Of a DNA stretch of 64,000 bases, positions 32,198 to 44,001 are shown piece after piece. The DNA comes from Coniferiporia sulphurascens (lineage: Eukaryota; Basidiomycota; Agaricomycetes; Hymenochaetales; Hymenochaetaceae): the NCBI GenBank assembly GCA_002794785.1, contig NBBA01000001.1:2852001-2916000 (forward strand), in the 5' to 3' direction. The position numbers were made by a program, and so were the translations under genes. Every line of letters starts with the position of its first letter. Position 1 is the first letter of the stretch. The notes beneath the pieces were generated by a model that was given only the letters and a program-made list of their open reading frames with translations, was not told the DNA's origin and made no database searches.

Positions 32198-34869
32198 ATG
32201 GTCGCCATCCCAGCCCCTACCCATGCCCGCGAAGAATGGGAGGACGCTGATTTCGATTTTCCCGACGGAGACGTCATCTCTCCACCCCCGGATACAGAAT
32301 CGGACAAGGAGGAGGACGAGGATTGGGACGCGGAGATGGAAAAGGCAACGCCTGCCCTTCAGGGCGTGGCTCGCCGCCGCAGCTCGCTCTTAAAGGGCAC
32401 AATGGTCTCCATCCGTCCACCGACATGCTCCCCTGCCGAGCCGCATTCCCCGGACGATGGAGACGATGATGAGGGAATATCAACCATAAAGATTTCTGCG
32501 TTGCCCACAACTCTCCACAAGCATTCGACCAGCGTGGACGACGATATGGAGGCCGATTTCCTCCTTCCCTCAGATGTAACTCAGTTATCGCTGCGACCGT
32601 TGTCCCTTCACCACAGGGGATCGAAGGCCTCATTGGAATGGGGAGACCGCGACCATACCTCTTCATCCGCCTCCTCATCCGATGCGTACTCCACTCTCGG
32701 TTTCAATGCGGGTGCTTCCCCGTCCAGTAATTCTACCTCTGCCTCACTGCCTGGGACAGACGATGACTGCGATAATGACGACGACGGCGACTTGGATGGA
32801 CTTGTCATCCCATCGGGCCTTTTTGAGACTGATCAGGGACGTAAGCACCTGACAAAGATACTCGACATGAAGAAGAAAATGCCGAATGTTGAGGAACGAG
32901 TTAATGTCGCCTCACCAGATCCTGAAGACGATTTCGAGATTGGTCTGGTCATTAATGGCGACGATGACCTCAGCCCGAGCAAGTTTGCTCAGACCCAGCA
33001 GACGAAACGGAGCGGGACTATGACTACAAGAAGCAACAGCATGCCTGCTCGGACGACATCTGGGCTTAGGCCGCCATCACGCTTAAAAAGCGACCGCCCC
33101 AAAACTCCAGTTAGCCAAGCAGGCTCGTCGAGCCAATCAAGCTCAAGCTCTCGTCCTTCGATGTCGCCGCCTCTCCGGCCGGTGCAAAGCAGACGTGGCC
33201 AAACCTTTCAGGCTTTGCCTTCTTCACAAGGTATGCAAGCGCCTTCGTCGTTTATCGCCCCCAAACAAGGCATTATTCGGAACCAGAAGTCGCATGGCGT
33301 TTTGAAGTCGCCGTCGCCACCAAACTCGCGGAAAATGAACCGAAAAGCATCCCTTTCGTCACTATTGGAAACAAGTAATGCTCAGGCATTATCTTCTACC
33401 GCCGATTCAAGCGCAGCCCAACAGGCACGTGGATACTCTGCCGCCACGGCGTCTTCACGTGCACGTACGCACACAAACTCCACAGGTCGGATGCATAATG
33501 TGGACGTGCAAATCCCGCCTGCAAGGCCGTCGACGCCCTCGTCAAACCCTGCTGCATTGCGGCTTACTATGCCTACGTCGATGGCTCGTCTTAAATCTCG
33601 ACCATCCATTTCGGGTATATTTCCTCCACCTACTCCTCCCCTTCCTACGCAAACCAATGTGGCTGGTCCGTCGGGCCTTCAAAGACCTTCGTCAAGAGCT
33701 AGTTTATCTCAGGTGGCGCCTGTCAAAACTGTTCGACGTACAAAGCGTCGTATTTTTGGTGATGGGACAGAATTAGATAACTTTGATGACTTGCCCACCG
33801 ACAGGGACAGAGAAGCACAGTTCAGGGTACAACCGAAGGGTAGTCAAAACCGGATCCCTGGTGGGAGTTACCCGAAATTTGACAAAGAATCCGGGAGGGG
33901 TACCATTCGGAGGAAGAAAGACTTGCCAGGTACGTGTGTCTATCTTCGATCCGGTTGCACGTTGCCAATAAACTCATGGGTTGGATAGACATTTCTACTC
34001 AACCAATCTCTACTTCCAACGCGTCCAACTCACTCAAGCACAAGCAGAGCCGACTCGAAGGGCTTTCAAAAAATGAAAACCCCCAGAAAAGGAAACCCTC
34101 GTCCTCTTCATCTGGACCGACCCGGCGGAAACCCACACTAATTCGAAATTTAGGCGGGGCGGGCGCACCAAAAGGTTAGTAATTGCATGTGGACGTTCTT
34201 CTTTAATACGTCTGATCAGATGGAGTAGTTGTTGGTGATATGCGGTGGAACCCGCAAACACTTCGCTGGGAAGGCAATGATCAAGCCCTACGTGACTTTG
34301 ACTCGGCTATGGGTACCTCAGCTCGTCCGGCGCTCATTACCCACCTCACGGGTTCCTCAGTCGGCTCACCAGCGGGTAATTTTGGTGCAGCTTCTCGAAT
34401 TGTGGGTAATATGGTTTTTGATCCGGTGCGCATGTGCTGGATGTCAACTCTACCGCCGGAGGAAGAGGAACCGGATGTCTTCGCGGATCTTGCGGATGAC
34501 GAGGAAGACGGCGACTGGGAAGCGAAGGGTGGCACCATCCGCGCCAGTCAGCAGGTCCTCCTAGCGAACGCATCGTCTTCTGATAATGGTGCACACTCCG
34601 ATAACTCACGGAAGACGCCCAGTCCTGTTCCGAGCACCTATTCCCGCGCACGGTCGCAATCTCAATCGGACAGCGATCGTGGATCGCGTGCGTCGATTAT
34701 ATTCGATGTCGAGGATAACTTCATCGACCTGTGTCGTGCGGCCGAGAGCCGGCACCGTGCAGAAATGAAGGGCTGGACGTTAGGTCGCAGTGACCTACTT
34801 TCCTCGGACAGCGAACCGTCGCGTTCATATCTTTTTGAGATTCGCGCGCTTGCAACTCGATCGTATTGA
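32198..34869 (+). CDS. BYR4: Byr4-like GAP scaffold of the septation initiation network
   Basis: Three exons of about 850 residues in total. Most of the protein is acidic and Ser/Pro-rich low complexity. The recognisable part is the C-terminus: KTVRRTKRRIFGDGTELDNFDDLPTDRDRE, then after two introns MRWNPQTLRWEGND, LRDFD, RPALITHLTG and IVGNMVFDPVRMCWM, repeats conserved in Byr4/Bfa1. With Cdc16/Bub2 these proteins form the two-component GAP for the Spg1/Tem1 GTPase and restrain septation or mitotic exit at spindle pole bodies. The C-terminal tail ends with an acidic, Ser-rich region. The start was chosen at the first ATG with a clean context after a long pyrimidine-rich leader. Confidence 0.88.
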
Positions 34870-35361
34870 TATGTTTATTTTTTCTTCTTCATCCGGACCC
34901 ATTCGTTTTCTCACTTTGTTGTTTGTCTGCACGACCCTTAGTTTATTGACCTCTCATGACACGCCCTCTTTTGTTTCAAACTCAGCTCCCTCATTTCTCA
35001 TGTTCCCACCTCTCTAGCAATCGGATGATCAACATGCTGTACCGTATACATGCGACTCTCGCGCGTAATTTACTGGTTCGTCCCCGTTTTAATGCGTCCT
35101 AGTTTTGTCTTCTTGTTCCTCTTTCGTTATATGGGTTAGCATCAATCAATATATGACGCAAATTGTGCACTTTCAGAATTAGCTCCGAGGGAGCATCTTA
35201 CGCATTGTCGAAGGACTGAGTGAGTAGAGTGTATGTTGAGAGGAGTATGTGAAGTAGAAACGGTATAAGTACACGGAACGAAGAGGCAGGCCAGTATGTA
35301 TGAGAGGTGAGGAGTTCCCGGACAATGAATGACGGAGAAAAGTAGAATCCTGAGCAAACCA
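34870..35361. other. Region between convergent genes, no gene seen
   Basis: About 0.5 kb, T-rich on the plus strand, likely holding the 3' UTRs of the Byr4-like gene and the Mpv17-like gene. Confidence 0.5.
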
Positions 35362-36243
35362 CTACTCGTCTTTCTTCTCCTTTGCTTTGTTGGCCTTCTC
35401 CGCCTGCAGTCGAGCACTCTTGACGCGGACGGTGAAGTAAGACTGAACATGCACAACATTGTTAGCAACATAAGGCTGGCATAAGGAAAGATTGCTGACC
35501 CCGAGGACAAATCCCACTAGATTGAAGAACGGAACCCAGAGCTGGAGGAGGATACACAAGTTAATTAGCTAGAGTTTGAGAGGTGCAAAATGTGAACAAA
35601 CCTCCTGGGGGATAAATGTCTGGGCGATGACCATGGCCAGGGGCGAGGTCACCCAGGTCATCTGTCGCAAGGCGCCGGACCGTTAGGCAGGAACAGGGGA
35701 GGCCGGTTTACTTCGGACGTACCCGCATAACCGACATGAACCCGGACTTGACCGTGCGAATTACATCATCAACGGACTTTGCCCCGTTGACGACTGCCAT
35801 CGACGCTAGGTAGACTGAAGGACGACTTGAGGGGGAGGACGAGCGCAAAGCCAGAGCCACGTACCAGTCGACTGAATAGGAGCGACAAGCAAGTTGCTGC
35901 ACAGAATCTGCGCAATGCGCGCCCGCGCGCCCGTCTTTCCTGCGAATGCGCGCTGCAGCAAGGAGACGAGCAGATGCCCGAGCGGGGCAGACACAAGGAA
36001 CCCGTACAGCGCCATCTTCAGCGCCTTCGTATCGACTCTTGCATTGGCTAGTGCGTGCACAACACGCGGTGCCGACTTGGGGGGCCGCTGCACCGGCGTT
36101 TTTGCAATATGCGAGGCAAGGACCTCCTGGATGAAGCATAGAGTCCCTGCGGTGATGGCCTTCGTCCGCAAAGGGTGTGCCGCCAGTTGCGCCGTGTAGG
36201 CGGCCAACAGCAAGCGGGGGCTCTGTTTCGATGTCAGACTCAT
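35362..36243 (-). CDS. Mpv17/PMP22-family membrane protein
   Basis: Starts at 36243 (MSLTSKQSPRLLLAAYTAQLAAHPLRTKAITAG). Family landmarks are LAAHPLRTKAITAGTL, YGFLVSAPLGHLLVSLLQ, QILCSNLLVAPIQ, then across introns a VKSGFMSVMR-type segment, MTWVTSPLAMVIAQTFIPQE and LWVPFFNLVGFVLG (the WxPxxxxxNF-like block). The tail is Lys/Glu-rich. Several hydrophobic segments indicate four membrane helices. Family members sit in peroxisomes (PMP22), vacuole or the inner mitochondrial membrane (Sym1/Mpv17) and may form small-solute pores; the organelle cannot be told from the sequence. At least five exons. Confidence 0.88.
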
Positions 36244-36575
36244 CGTCCAAGGTGTTTGAGTGTTTGCGGGGAAGGCACGGCACGAGCGCGCGGGACGACG
36301 ATGATCAGACCTCGGGCTCGGGGACACTCAGGCCGAAAGCTTAAGTCAGAATCACGCGTCAAACGCACGTCCCCGCATAAAATATGAAATTAAAATAAAA
36401 TCCTAAAATATTCTCTAATATGTCCAAGATGACCGACAACGGTAAATGCCTCGACCAGATAGCAGTAAGAAAAACGATGCAGTATCCAGACGGACAGGCA
36501 AAATGAGCAACTATCCTTTCACCCTACAACGAACATTTAGCAAAGGGCTCCGCTACTACGCCTTATTACGACAAC

Positions 36576-37946
36576 TCACCATGCCTTGACATAGTCAGCA
36601 AAGGATACCATGCAAACCGTCTGCCAGATACCAAGGCCAATGCGGGGGGTGACGCCACGGTACAAACCCTTGATCCCGTTTTCCTTGTAAATGTATCCGA
36701 GAGTGTTAAAGATCGTAAGCTTGGCGGGCCGGTTAGCAGACGTGTTCTTGGACATGGATTGCATCTGCACAAACGCAAGATCAGACATGTTGACGGCTGG
36801 AACTCAGGGCGACTCACCTCGACTCGGACAACTTCAATAGGCTGATTCCACGTTGCCAGGGCACCACCTATTGATGATGCCAGAATTTTATCAAAAGCAC
36901 CGAGTTTAGCCTTATCGTCTTTGCCGCGAATTTTCCGGATGGAGGACTCGGCGAGACGGGCAAAGCCCATACTAATTAGAGCATCAGCAATGTACCTTTC
37001 ACTATTATTAACGGCACTCACCGCGAGCCCCAGTTAGTGCACTGTCGAACGGCCACAGCATTAACACCTTTATTGATACCTGCGATACCTTCTCTGCGGT
37101 AGATATCAGCGAAGACCGCCCAAGTCGACGGCGGCTTTATTCCAGAGGCGGCTTGCTTATGACGCGTAATCTCCGCCGTCTTCATACAAGTGCAAAAACC
37201 TCGTGATGGACTTATCAGAACACGATAAGCAGACGCAATGAATTGACAGCCTACCCATAGTTGCATACGCCTGTGCAATACCACCACCCATGCCCCCCAG
37301 AAGACCAGCTGCTGCCGGACTTACACCCATAGTCATAACGGCCGACTCTATCTCAGACGCGGTGAAAAGCAAAACACCGCCCTTTGTCGAAGCCTCGATC
37401 CATGCCTGTAGTTTTACCAAAGTATCTAACGTTACCGCAATTCACTTCCAAATACGAGACGTCATACCCAAGGGATAAGTCCTTGATAGAACCCAGTAAC
37501 GCCCCCTCGACTCCATACCGTCCGAAGCGCCTGAACCATAGATTGGCTGCGATTCGCGGCCATCTGTGTCTTGACTACCTCTAACGGCTGACCGAGCGTC
37601 GTGACCTAAGATTGCAACTACAATTTTAAAACGCTGTAGCACGTCTTCGGCCATTATACGGAGCTCACCTCCTACAGCGGACAGAAAAACAAATCATAAG
37701 TCAGAGGGTAGACACACCACTTTGCAAAGTACAAAACTCACAAACTGTTATCGGGGATTCATGTTTGGTTAAACTTTGAGAGAACACAAAAGAACACGAA
37801 AATATAGAATACCATATTCATGATTGCGCCTGAACATTATTACTTCATTAACTTGCCGCGCCGGGGTTGTGACAAGAGCAGCACTCACCAACGGCAATGT
37901 TAGACCAGTTGATGCCCTGACCGGGTTCGCGCGCTACAGGGGCCAT
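36576..37946 (-). CDS. YHM2: YHM2-like mitochondrial citrate/oxoglutarate carrier
   Basis: Starts at 37946 ([20 protein letters not shown]). The body matches Yhm2 closely: [94 protein letters not shown] and [20 protein letters not shown]. Three carrier repeats with six helices are present; about 300 residues. Yhm2 exchanges citrate for oxoglutarate across the inner membrane to supply NADPH-generating reactions in the cytosol. The N-terminal part must be assembled from very small exons: 37829-37813 (17 nt), 37744-37742 (TTT) and 37671-37669 (GAG), before the exon starting at 37605, giving AIMNM-F-E-VTTLGQ. An in-frame TAG immediately precedes 37605, so that exon cannot extend upstream. Confidence 0.92.
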
Positions 37947-38793
37947 GACGGGGAGGATAGGAGACGAGAGGGACTAGATACAAGGTGGGAGGAGAGGTAG
38001 GGAGAGAGAGCGGACGGGAGAGCGTCGGTGTGCTGAAATACATTGGGGTTGATCGCTGTTCCCACGGCAAACGACCCCGGACCCCGGCCTCATTTATCAG
38101 CATTTCATTGGCTCACCATTTGAATAAACTCGTACCGAACAAGCACAACAAAAAGGAGAAACCAAGTACCATCGACCCATTTTTTATTTATTTTTTCGCA
38201 AAGAAAACGGAGGACTTTTGCAAGAAAAAGTCAAGGTGAACGGATGCTTCCGTCCCCCGCTCTTCCGCCCTTCCGCTGCTTTCACGTGCGACACGCGCGT
38301 CACGCCAACTTGAACGTGCCTTTAAGTCCTATTTTATTAAATCGCCATTATCATATCATTTTTATCACCATGGACACCCGCAGAACGGTGCGACACAATA
38401 AGGCAGCATCACAGGATCTAACGAAACGATCTAAAAAATGCGGACCGGGTCGAATAACCGGTAGGGGGAGCCCGCATCTTCAGTAGAAAACTCTTTGTAG
38501 AATTAAACAATCTATACGTCAGCGAAACGCTTGCGCGGATAGTAATCAGGAAGCGCTAGACATGAAGGGTATAACCTTAATGTACAAGGCCGGAGTAAAT
38601 GAACGGTATATGGTCCTGAGTGAAATGAAATGATGGTAGTAAACGCCGCGAGGGAACAGTAATGACGGTTTTGCTGAATACATTGACCCCTCACGAACGT
38701 GGCGTGCATGCTCCGGATCAAACCAGGAATTGCTACAAGAAGCAGAAAGAAGTAAACGAGGTTCAGGTGTGGACTAGAAACGATTATGGTTGT
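37947..38793. other. Intergenic stretch, no convincing gene
   Basis: About 0.85 kb containing the YHM2 upstream region with a CACGTG at 38283-38288 (about 340 bp from the start codon) and the 3' flank of the coiled-coil gene. A basic 80-codon plus-strand frame (38244-38486) lacks any family match. Confidence 0.4.
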
Positions 38794-41700
38794 TCAGGTC
38801 GTGGCCTTGAATTTCTCCAACTGTTCGGAAAGCTGTGCGATGTCTTCCTTCAACCTGGAGAAAGTAATGTAGCGTTTGTGTAAGAGACAGCAAGATTCAC
38901 GGGTTCACGAAACAAAAACACGGGGCATAACGAGTATAAATGGCATATGCAAGGAAAAACAATTCGCATATACAAAGAAAAGCATGCTGATTGCGATAAA
39001 GATATTGTAGAGCTCGCGTAACGAATATGAATGTCATGGGCGAGGTATATGGATGCATGTATGGTGATAGAAATGCGTGGGTTGTGACGGAAAGAATGAA
39101 ATGAATGCAAGATGACAAGAAAGAGACACATGCAAGGTACAAACTACAGGATGAGACGTGGATAATTTAAATCGAAGGGTGAAAAATCGCCGAGTCGAAC
39201 TTGCTCAGAAACGAAAGAGAAAGCGAAGCTTGGGGACTTTGGCTTGAACAAAAACTTTGAGAAATTTCACGTACCGGGTGATTGTATCGTCTTTCTCCTC
39301 CACTTCCGACTCAAGGTAGTTAATTTCCATCGACTTTCGATCGACCTCGTTCTGCAGTTCGTTGGACCTGGTGGAGGCAATGTTCAAATCCCCCTGGAGA
39401 TCTTCTACTGCCCTCTTGTTCTGGGCTTCCAGATCGTGCAGTCTCAAATTGTGTGCTTCGTGCAGCTTCATGAGCTCCTCTTTTGAAGCAGAGGATGAAC
39501 CGGTAGGTACGACACCATTTCCTTTGGTGGAAACAGGCGCCGCAGCCTGAGCGGCGATCGTTGCTCGTAGGGTCGCGAGTTCGCCATCCAAGTCCGAAAC
39601 ACGCGCCATCAGCATAGACTTCTCGCGAATGTACGCGGACCTTTCTTCTTCATGTTCTGAGCGAAGCTTTGTCACCTCCTCAGCACGATTCTTAGCTGCC
39701 CCTTCCAATTCCGATGAGTGATTATGAGACATCTCAGATATAGAGTCTTTTTGAGCATTCAGAACTTCCTTGAGCGCAACCATCTCGTCATTCGCGGACG
39801 ACAGCTCCCTCGTCAGCCGCAGCACTTCCGAGGCGTGCTCCGAAGACGAAGATGCAGCAACGACCGCAGCAGCTTTTTCGGCCTCTTCAATTTGCTTCTT
39901 TAACGCCTCGATTTCAGGGACAGAAGCAGCAAGTGCAGCCTTTTTTCACGAGTTCAGCTCAATTCAAACCAGTAGAATTAATATCACGTACCTTAGCTTT
40001 AGCCAGATCGTCTTGGGTTGCCTTGAGCTCGAGTGACTGGGAACCGATCGTTTTCTCGAGTACTTTAATTTTGGAGTCAAGCACCGTCTCATGCTCGGCC
40101 TTAAGTTCCTCGATGTAGGATTTATGGGCGGCGTTGAGCTGCTCAATCATCGCTTGCGACTGAGTACGTAAGTCATGTAAATCGTGAGCATGAGCGTCGC
40201 CGGCCTCCGTCTAGAAAACGTCATCAGCTTCGGGAAGAAGGGCGAACAGTACAATATTGACCTTAGCTTGTTGGAAGATTTCCTGCAAGAGCTGGTCATG
40301 CTCCTTCTTTACGATTTCCACCTTAGCAGCATATTGAGCCTCTTGGCCCTAATGCACGAAGAATGGTAAGTATAAAAAGTTAGCAAAATAAAGTAGGAAA
40401 GTAACTGCTTACTGCAAGTTCAGAAGCGAGACGCTCGACTTCAGCCGCGAGCTCGTCCGCCTTCTCAGCACGGAGTTTCTCGTGTTTCTCAAGTTCCGCC
40501 GCATGCGCCTGCTCAGCAGAACTCGCATCAGCAAGGGCTTGCTCGTGGCGAGCGACGGCATCGGACAGCTCTTCCCCAAGCTCTTTCAGCTTCAAAGTAA
40601 GCTTGTCCTGTTCAGCCCCGGCAACTCTCAGGGACTCGTCGTGTTGACGGCGAGCATCATTGAGAGCCCGCTCGTGCTCCTCGTCCTTCTTCTTCGTTTC
40701 GATGAGCGCTTGTTCCGATGCCGATGCCGCTTTAGCGATCTGTTCTTCCAGTTCTTTAATACGGGCCAAAGCCTGTCCCTCTTCATCCTCTGCCTTCTCA
40801 GCCATTTCCTTTAGCTCGAGTATCTCGACTTCAAGCTCGGAAAGCTTGTTTGCGTTCTCCTCCTTCTCAGCGCTCAGCTCCGTTACCCGCACGGAAAGCT
40901 GATCGGCACGAATAAGCGCAGCTTTCAACTCCTGGTCTCTGTCCGAAGCTTGCTTCAATGCAACCTCATGGGCAGCACTTAGAGCGCTGGCCTCGGCTCT
41001 AATAGCGTCGAGATCGGCACGAGCCTTTAACAAAGCTTCATGCTCTACGGCGGCAGCGGCTGATGCCTCTGATGCAGACGCGGCCGAGTCCCTCGTAGAC
41101 TCAAGTTCCTGCCTCAAGGCGTCATTGTCGCTAGCTAACACTTCCAGTTGATCTTCAAGTAATTTGACCCGTTCAGACTTGGCCATCATTTCCACGTCTA
41201 CGGCTCTCATCTGAATTAGGGTAATTATTAGTGAATAGAGGAGGATGCAAGAGACAGATCGGCGAACCTTTCCCCTAATATCTTCGAGTTCTGCGCGGAG
41301 CTTTTCGGCATCCACCTGAAGCTTCTCGACCTCGAATTTGCGAACAGAAAGTTCCTCCTCGATCGCGTCCTTTGCAAGTTGCAGATCTTCTAGAGCATTC
41401 TGCTTCTCCTGGGCATCAGAGAGCGCAGCATCCAGCTGTGCACGAGCCGAGTCCAGGTCATCCTGAAGGGAAGCGGCTTCCTTCGTCTGGGCATGCAAGG
41501 ACGACTGAGCGGCCGTGAGCTAGAAATGTGTGAGCTTGCCTGAAGAAGAAAAAGAACAATAAGGCACGAGAATAGCACCTTTTTCTGCAGTTCCTCGGAT
41601 GCCACATTGTCCTCCTTGATTCCTATCATGGAAGAGATTGAAGTCTGTGTTCGTCTTGGGGCCAGCGGAGGCTTCGCACTTGCGGGGGGAGTAGGCTTCG

Positions 41701-42672
41701 GCCCCATCGATGTGCGCCTTGTCGGGAGCCGGTCGGACGCGGGCATGGAGGCGCGTGGACGATTGGCAGTAGTAGTAGAAGTCGTCGACCTGACCGTCCC
41801 CACAGATTCAGCCGGCGACACGACTGCCCGTGCCATCAACCTAGTCGTCTCGGGAGATGATGGACGCCTAGCGGCGGTGGAGCTTGACAGCGGGGGCTTC
41901 GGAGGCACGGTCGGCCTGCGCATCCCCGTGGAAGGCACTGGGGTTTGGGATGGCGAGTTTCCGGACCTAACTGACGACATGGTAGACTTTGTTGGCTTGC
42001 TCGACGATGTAGTGGCTTTCGCAGCTGCGACTTTTGTCCCAGAGGAAGGAGGCTTAGAAACGGGCGCGCCTGCGACACTCGTGGATTTTCTAAGGGTGGT
42101 CGAGGGTTTGGAAATACTAGACGTGCTGGCCGCCTTTGATACGATAGGAGGGGTAGGTTTGACGGATCCTGAGCCAAAGGTACCTGAGCTGATGACCTAG
42201 AGAGAAAGAGATAGGTTGCATTAAAATACAGAGCTAATACGCGACGGCATGCTCGACACACCTTTTTCACCACTGGGTTAGGTCCTGACGCAGACTTACC
42301 TGTCCTTCCAGGCGATGCGCCCGCAGATGCAGCAGTCTTCCTGACGGTCTTGTCCGCGTCGCTGGTGGGTTTCTGACGTACGGCAGCACTGGCCTCCTGG
42401 GACACGCCTGGATCATCCGCAGTGACAGCAGGCTCTGCTCCGCTTTCATGAGTTGGCTCTGACCGGCTACCCTCGGGTGCCGCATCGTGTTCGGAGTCTT
42501 CAACCGCATGGACTTCATTGACCGCACTCGAAGACGCGGTATCGGCATCGCCTTCGGGCTCGGATTGGGCATCGTGCACATCCTCGGATTTCACATCCTC
42601 CACGCCTGGAAGCTCATGGTCGAGCCCGTCGTTACCAGCTGGAGGGGGAGACGCGTGTTCGGCGTCCGACAT
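38794..42672 (-). CDS. Long coiled-coil protein with Ser/Pro-rich basic N-terminus (unidentified)
   Basis: Starts at 42672 (MSDAEHASPPPAGND) and ends in LKEDIAQLSEQLEKFKATT at stop 38794. About 1,000 residues in eight or so exons. Residues 1-140 are acidic and Ala/Glu-rich; about 140-330 are basic and Ser/Thr/Pro-rich (for example RRPTVPPKPPLSSSTAARRPSS), a composition like microtubule-binding regions. The remainder is nearly continuous heptad coiled coil (KLSELEVEILELKEMAEKA; RIKELEEQIAKAASASEQAL). No CAP-Gly, motor or other domain is seen. The final intron (38855-39274) is 420 nt, several times the local norm. A cytoskeletal or spindle-pole scaffold is possible, but I cannot name the family. 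Confidence 0.75.
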
Positions 42673-42842
42673 TGCAAGGAGATGCGAGAGCCCTTAGCAA
42701 CTGATCACAGGAGTCGTCGGTCCTGGAGAGAAAAAGGCCGACGCGTGCTGGCGCGAAATTGAATACGGCAACCCGGGTCGGCGCTAGCCGCGACCCGCCG
42801 GAAGTAAAGCCTTGGCCTACGCTCGCCGTCGCTGCTAAGCTC

Positions 42843-43834
42843 ATGGACACTGGCAACGCTGCCGCCCTCGTCGACGCCCCCGTCCTCGACAACGCGGCAG
42901 GCACCGGTCGCATCGTGCTCTCCTTGCATGGTCGCCAGGCTGTCTTTTCAGAACTATCATATCGCTACCCCCTGAAATTACTTTCGCCTCGAGTCCACGA
43001 GCCCTCCGTCGCGATCGCATATGTCCTGACCTACGGAGGTGGCCTGGTCGGTGGCGATCGCATCCACCTTCAAGCCCAGGTTGCCTCTGGGGCTACCCTC
43101 CTGCTCCTTACACAAGTGAGCATGATATCTGCCTCCTCGTCGATGGCCCTTGATGCTCGGTGTCCTAGGGTTCGACAAAGGTGTTCAAACTTCGGCCTGG
43201 TGTGAGACTTGCTAGACGTGCTCCCAACGCAAAAATTGATGTTTATGGGCTGTCGACCGTCCAAAAACTGGACATCGGCGTGCAGAAGGATGGGCTGCTT
43301 TTACTCCTGCCGGATCCCGTCACATGCTTTTCAGGCGCCGCGTACAACCAGGTTCAGACGTTTCGACTCGAGGAGGGGGCGTCGGTAGCTCTGCTGGATT
43401 GGGTGACATCTGGCCGCATGTCTAGGGGGGAGGAGTGGCAGTTCCTAAGGTACTACAGTATTAACGAGGTCTGGCTCGGACGCAAGCGAATCGCAAGAGA
43501 TGCTCTTCTATTGGAGGAAGAGGAGCACGTTGGCGGTGCCCGGCGACTGCTGAAGGACCGGATGGGTCCATACTCATGCTATGCGACACTTTTTTTGTGC
43601 GGACCGAAAGTACAGGGACTAGTGGACTGTCTATCTGCGTCGTATCATGAAATTTCCGTATACCAACTGGCGAACCCCGCTGAGCTAATTTGGTCTATGA
43701 GCGAAATCGAGGGAGGATGTGTCGTGCGGATAGCTGGAAAGGAAACAGAGACTGTGAAAAAGTGGATAAGCGGACGACTGGGCGGGCTTGCGGAGCATAT
43801 AGGAATAGATGTATTTGAGAAAGCATTGGCATAG
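42843..43834 (+). CDS. UreD: Urease accessory protein UreD
   Basis: Exons 42843-43115 and 43169-43834 give 312 residues. Family motifs are GRIVLSLHGRQAVFSELSYRYPLKLLSP, VLTYGGGLVGGDRIHL, STKVFKLRPG, LPDPVTCFSGAAYNQ, LLDWVTSGRMSRGEEW and the DRMGPYSCYATLFLCGP region. UreD, with UreF and UreG, forms the chaperone complex that loads nickel into apo-urease. The start at 42843 is the first ATG giving a normal-length N-terminus; an in-frame ATG at 42759 would add 28 residues. It is divergent from the coiled-coil gene with 170 bp between starts. No other urease gene is in the window. Confidence 0.94.
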
Positions 43835-43933
43835 TTGTTACTTATTTATTATATATATATGCTGTTTGTATTTAGCATTCGGACTCGGCTCGGCCCGGGC
43901 ATAGCCGCGGCTGCAGTCGCGTCGGCAGCGTCG

Positions 43934-43950
43934 CACGTGGAATGCACGTG
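43934..43950. promoter_or_regulatory. Two tandem CACGTG elements upstream of SEC39
   Basis: CACGTG occurs at 43934-43939 and again at 43945-43950, 63 and 52 bp upstream of the SEC39 start, with centres 11 bp apart (about one helical turn). This paired spacing makes a protein-binding site more plausible than a chance match. Confidence 0.45.
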
Positions 43951-44001
43951 ATTTACACACGTCACTGGCACTCACTCGGGGTCACTCCAGCCCTACCAGA
44001 C

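Noticed and set aside
38850..39142. Minus-strand 81- and 93-codon frames inside the long intron of the coiled-coil gene
   Set aside because: Cys/Phe/Ser-rich translations typical of AT-rich intron sequence; splice signals place them in an intron.
41607..42200. Plus-strand 197-codon frame opposite the coiled-coil gene
   Set aside because: Antisense shadow of the Ser/Pro-rich exon, Gly/Val/Asp-rich as expected from the complement; no start context or family.
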